From: DATFVA01 sp963800255
GTDB taxonomy: Bacteria; Bacteroidota; Ignavibacteria; Ignavibacteriales; Ignavibacteriaceae
Reading direction: 5' to 3'
Assembly: GCA_963800255.1 (NCBI GenBank)
Contig: CAWDAK010000019.1
Location: forward strand, 1-64,000
Length of the DNA stretch: 64,000 nucleotides
The translations under genes were made by a program, and so were the position numbers. Below the pieces are notes generated by a model. That model made no database searches and had not been told where the DNA came from. It saw only the letters and a program-made list of their open reading frames with translations. Shown here one piece after another: positions 61,781 to 64,000 of this stretch. Within the stretch, counting starts at the first letter, position 1. Each line of letters starts with the position of its first letter.

Positions 61781-63313
61781 ATGAGATTTGAAAGAGCGGC
61801 AGGTATACTATTACATCCTACTTCGCTTCCCGGCAGATTCGGTATCGGCGACCTTGGGAAAGAAGCTTACAATTTTGTTAACTTCCTTGAATCGGCAGGA
61901 CAAACTTTATGGCAGGTTTTCCCTCTCGGACCAACCGGGTACGGCGATTCACCTTATCAGTGTTTCTCCGCATTCGCGGGGAATCCAAATCTTATAAGTC
62001 CCGAACTTCTGAAGGAAGAAAAGCTGCTAACCGAAGCTGACATTTCAAATCCCCCGAACTCTGATCCTCGTTGTATTGATTTCGGCGGGGTCATAAATTA
62101 TAAAAAGAATATTCTCCTCACAGCTTTTGAAAAGTTTAAGTCAAACAACTCTTTGGCCGAAAAAAAATTCAAAGAGTTCTGTGAAGAAAATAAAGACTGG
62201 CTGGAAGATTACGCTTTTTTTATGGCTGCCAAGGATTACCATGGCGGCGGGTTATGGACTGAATGGGACAAGGGACTTGTTAAAAGGGAAGAGAAATCAC
62301 TTGATGAATGGAAGAAGAAACTGGCTGACGGAATAAACTATCACCGTTTTGTTCAGTACATATTTTTTAAGCAGTGGTCTGAGCTTAAGCGTTATGCAAA
62401 TAGTAAGGGAATTAATATAATAGGCGATATGCCGATATTCATTGCTTATGACAGTGCGGATCTCTGGGCTCATAAAGAACTTTTTTCGGTAGATGAAAAA
62501 GGAAACCTGAAGTTTGTTGCGGGCGTTCCGCCAGATTATTTCAGTGCTACAGGCCAGCTTTGGGGTAATCCTTTGTATAAGTGGGATGCAATGGAAAAGG
62601 ATGACTTCCTCTGGTGGAGACTTAGAATGAAGCAGATGTTTAGTCTTGTTGATATAATCAGGATTGATCATTTCAGAGGATTCGATGCTTACTGGGAAAT
62701 TCCCGGCGGAGCCGAAACGGCGGAGAAGGGAAGATGGGTCAAGGCACCCGGTGAAAAATTTTTCAAAACTCTCAGGGAATACCTGGGACCGTTGCCAATT
62801 ATAGCCGAGGATCTGGGGGTTATTACAAAATCAGTTGAAAAACTTAGAGATACTTTCGATTTTCCAGGTATGAAGATTCTGCAGTTCGCTTTCGGAACAG
62901 GAATGGAAAGGAAATTTCTTCCGCATAATTATAATCCTAACTGCCTGGTTTATACCGGCTCTCATGATAATGATACAACACCTGCTTTCTTTGAAAAAGA
63001 AAAAAATAAGGATAATGACGTTTACCAGCACGTTCAACAGTACCTGGATTATTTTGGTGATGATATAACCGGAGCTCTTATAAAGACTGCCTATGCTTCC
63101 GTAGCTGACCTTGTTATTATCCCGCTGCAGGATATTCTCAGGCTGGGCGGAGAAGCCCGAATGAATTTCCCCGGAAAACCTTCCGGCAACTGGCAGTGGA
63201 GGTTTACGTGGGACCAGATTCATCCTGAACTTGCAGGACATTATAAATACTTAAGCGGACTTTATGAGCGTCCTCCTAAACCTCTTAATGAAACAGAAAT
63301 TGAAGTAAATTAA
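61781..63313 (+). CDS. malQ: 4-alpha-glucanotransferase
   Basis: 510 residues, GH77 family. The N-terminus AAGILLHPTSLPGRFGIGDLG is typical (landmark within 6-26). Catalytic Asp296 (IIRIDHFRGF), Glu343 (IIAEDLG) and Asp396 (GSHDNDTT) match the GH77 triad in order and spacing. It transfers glucan segments between 1,4-alpha-glucans, in maltodextrin or glycogen metabolism. The ribosome-binding site is a weak CAGGTG. No glycogen genes lie alongside. Confidence 0.96.
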   Translation: MRFERAAGILLHPTSLPGRFGIGDLGKEAYNFVNFLESAGQTLWQVFPLGPTGYGDSPYQCFSAFAGNPNLISPELLKEEKLLTEADISNPPNSDPRCIDFGGVINYKKNILLTAFEKFKSNNSLAEKKFKEFCEENKDWLEDYAFFMAAKDYHGGGLWTEWDKGLVKREEKSLDEWKKKLADGINYHRFVQYIFFKQWSELKRYANSKGINIIGDMPIFIAYDSADLWAHKELFSVDEKGNLKFVAGVPPDYFSATGQLWGNPLYKWDAMEKDDFLWWRLRMKQMFSLVDIIRIDHFRGFDAYWEIPGGAETAEKGRWVKAPGEKFFKTLREYLGPLPIIAEDLGVITKSVEKLRDTFDFPGMKILQFAFGTGMERKFLPHNYNPNCLVYTGSHDNDTTPAFFEKEKNKDNDVYQHVQQYLDYFGDDITGALIKTAYASVADLVIIPLQDILRLGGEARMNFPGKPSGNWQWRFTWDQIHPELAGHYKYLSGLYERPPKPLNETEIEVN

Positions 63314-63328
63314 AAATGGTTGAAGAAA

Positions 63329-63811
63329 ATGTTTGAATATTTGAGAAGAATTTTTAGTGTACCTCCTCAGTCGTCTGAAATAAAATATGAAGAGAATGCA
63401 CCCGGTGAAACAGATGAACAAAAAAAGCTGCATATAGCTACATGTACGCTTTTTATAGAGATGGCAAAAGCTGATGACAGTTTTACCGATGAGGAGAGGG
63501 ATAAGATTATTTCTATAATGAAATCAACCTTTAACCTCGAAGATGACTGCGTGAACGAACTTATGGAACTTGCAGAGCAAAGACTGAATACTGATGACAG
63601 CATTTATGATTTTACAAAGGTTATTAACCGGAAATTCAATAATAATGATAAATTTGAACTCCTTAAGGATTTGTGGCGCCTGATCTATATTGATAAAAAG
63701 CTGGATATGTATGAAGATCATCTCATTAAGAAGATAGGCGGTCTTATAAATATGGGGCATGAGGATATTATAAGCGCTAAGTTATTGGTAAAAGAGGAGA
63801 TGGCTTCTTAA
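63329..63811 (+). CDS. TerB-like (TerB family) protein
   Basis: 160 residues from the ATG at 63329; an upstream TTG at 63320 is less likely. The TerB-type helical domain starts near residue 35 (HIATCTLFIEMAKADDSFTDEERDKI is the landmark stretch), with the paired acidic motif ADDSFTDEE and a later LIYIDKKLDMYEDHLI. Family members are linked to tellurite resistance and membrane or metal stress in other contexts. No partner ter genes are seen. It follows malQ by 15 bp. Confidence 0.78.
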   Translation: MFEYLRRIFSVPPQSSEIKYEENAPGETDEQKKLHIATCTLFIEMAKADDSFTDEERDKIISIMKSTFNLEDDCVNELMELAEQRLNTDDSIYDFTKVINRKFNNNDKFELLKDLWRLIYIDKKLDMYEDHLIKKIGGLINMGHEDIISAKLLVKEEMAS

Positions 63812-63853
63812 TCGAATTGAACAGGACTGTGACTTATTGGCAGGTTTTAATTC

Positions 63854-63991
63854 TTAAAGGAGCTTAATAGCTGCTCCATTGTTCTCTTCCTCCGTTTCTC
63901 CCGACTCTCTCCGCTTGCTGCGCAGAGTATCATATGTGGCTATGCCCGCCAGGACTACCACAATCGTGATTTCTAAAAAACTCTCTAACAT
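63854..63991 (-). CDS. Possible 45-residue small membrane protein
   Basis: A short minus-strand frame reads MLESFLEITIVVVLAGIATY then a basic patch DTLRSKRRES and an acidic tail ending IKLL. The pattern of one transmembrane helix followed by a charged tail is plausible for a real small protein. The upstream region lies outside the window, so the ribosome-binding site cannot be judged. Confidence 0.3.
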   Translation of the reverse strand: MLESFLEITIVVVLAGIATYDTLRSKRRESGETEEENNGAAIKLL

Positions 63992-64000
63992 ATTGTTCAC

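Noticed and set aside
1..64000. tRNA, rRNA, transposase or phage genes
   Set aside because: None was recognised on reading through both strands.

Overview
The window looks like a chromosomal segment from a Gram-negative member of the Bacteroidota/Chlorobiota group, most likely Ignavibacteria. The evidence is two secreted proteins with the C-terminal NPNPF-type sorting tail of the type IX secretion system (one reads NYPNPFNPSTNISF, the form common in Ignavibacteria), lipid A genes (lpxA, lpxB, lpxK), PorV-like and DUF6588-type envelope proteins, and promoters of the form TTG-N20-TAnnTTTG. No rRNA, tRNA, CRISPR array, transposase or phage gene was seen.

Layout. 0-6.5 kb: a partner-switching signalling group (SpoIIE-type phosphatase fused to an RsbW-like kinase, two STAS proteins), a patatin-like lipase and a large UPF0182 membrane protein. 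6.7-8.6 kb: a PduS-like flavo/iron-sulfur protein (interrupted by two frame changes) and a PduT-like microcompartment shell protein, with no other microcompartment genes nearby. 8.7-16.8 kb: a membrane-anchored MutS-like ATPase, then leftward housekeeping genes plsY-gpsA, queA-ispD and ppdK. 16.9-29.2 kb: a tightly packed leftward run of eight genes (GH2-like membrane protein, smc, T9SS cargo, HAD phosphatase, ICMT-like methyltransferase, lpxB, DUF374 acyltransferase, lpxK). 29.3-31.4 kb: tpiA and a divergent frameshifted MFS transporter.

31.4-41 kb is the most accessory-looking part. It holds an 11-bp tandem repeat, an exported clostripain-like protease candidate with a small membrane protein, a Yip1 protein, an exported TPR-CHAT protein lacking the usual CHAT histidine, a DUF4397 T9SS cargo protein, an inverted-repeat element, a PorV-like porin remnant and a DUF4382 lipoprotein. 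41-49 kb: an AEC transporter, ferredoxin, DinB protein, an APC-EIIA-TrkA_C permease, a Gly-rich lipoprotein, lpxA and an OPT oligopeptide transporter. 49-60 kb: an S8 peptidase, rsmI, an RlmD-like rRNA methyltransferase, an S9 peptidase, a YkvA protein, a Nudix hydrolase and recN. 60-64 kb: a DUF6588 outer-membrane protein, a lipoprotein, a second copy of the inverted-repeat element, malQ and a TerB-like protein.

Seven genes carry apparent single-base frame changes (ten in total), mostly at short homopolymers. All seven are transport, envelope or accessory genes, while the long housekeeping genes are intact. Whether this is gene decay or base-calling error cannot be settled from the sequence alone. 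The strongest leads are the orphan PduS/PduT pair with its conserved pore cysteine, the GH2-fold pseudoenzyme fused to a Yip1-like membrane domain, the caspase-fold cluster at 31-37 kb, and the dispersed inverted-repeat element.
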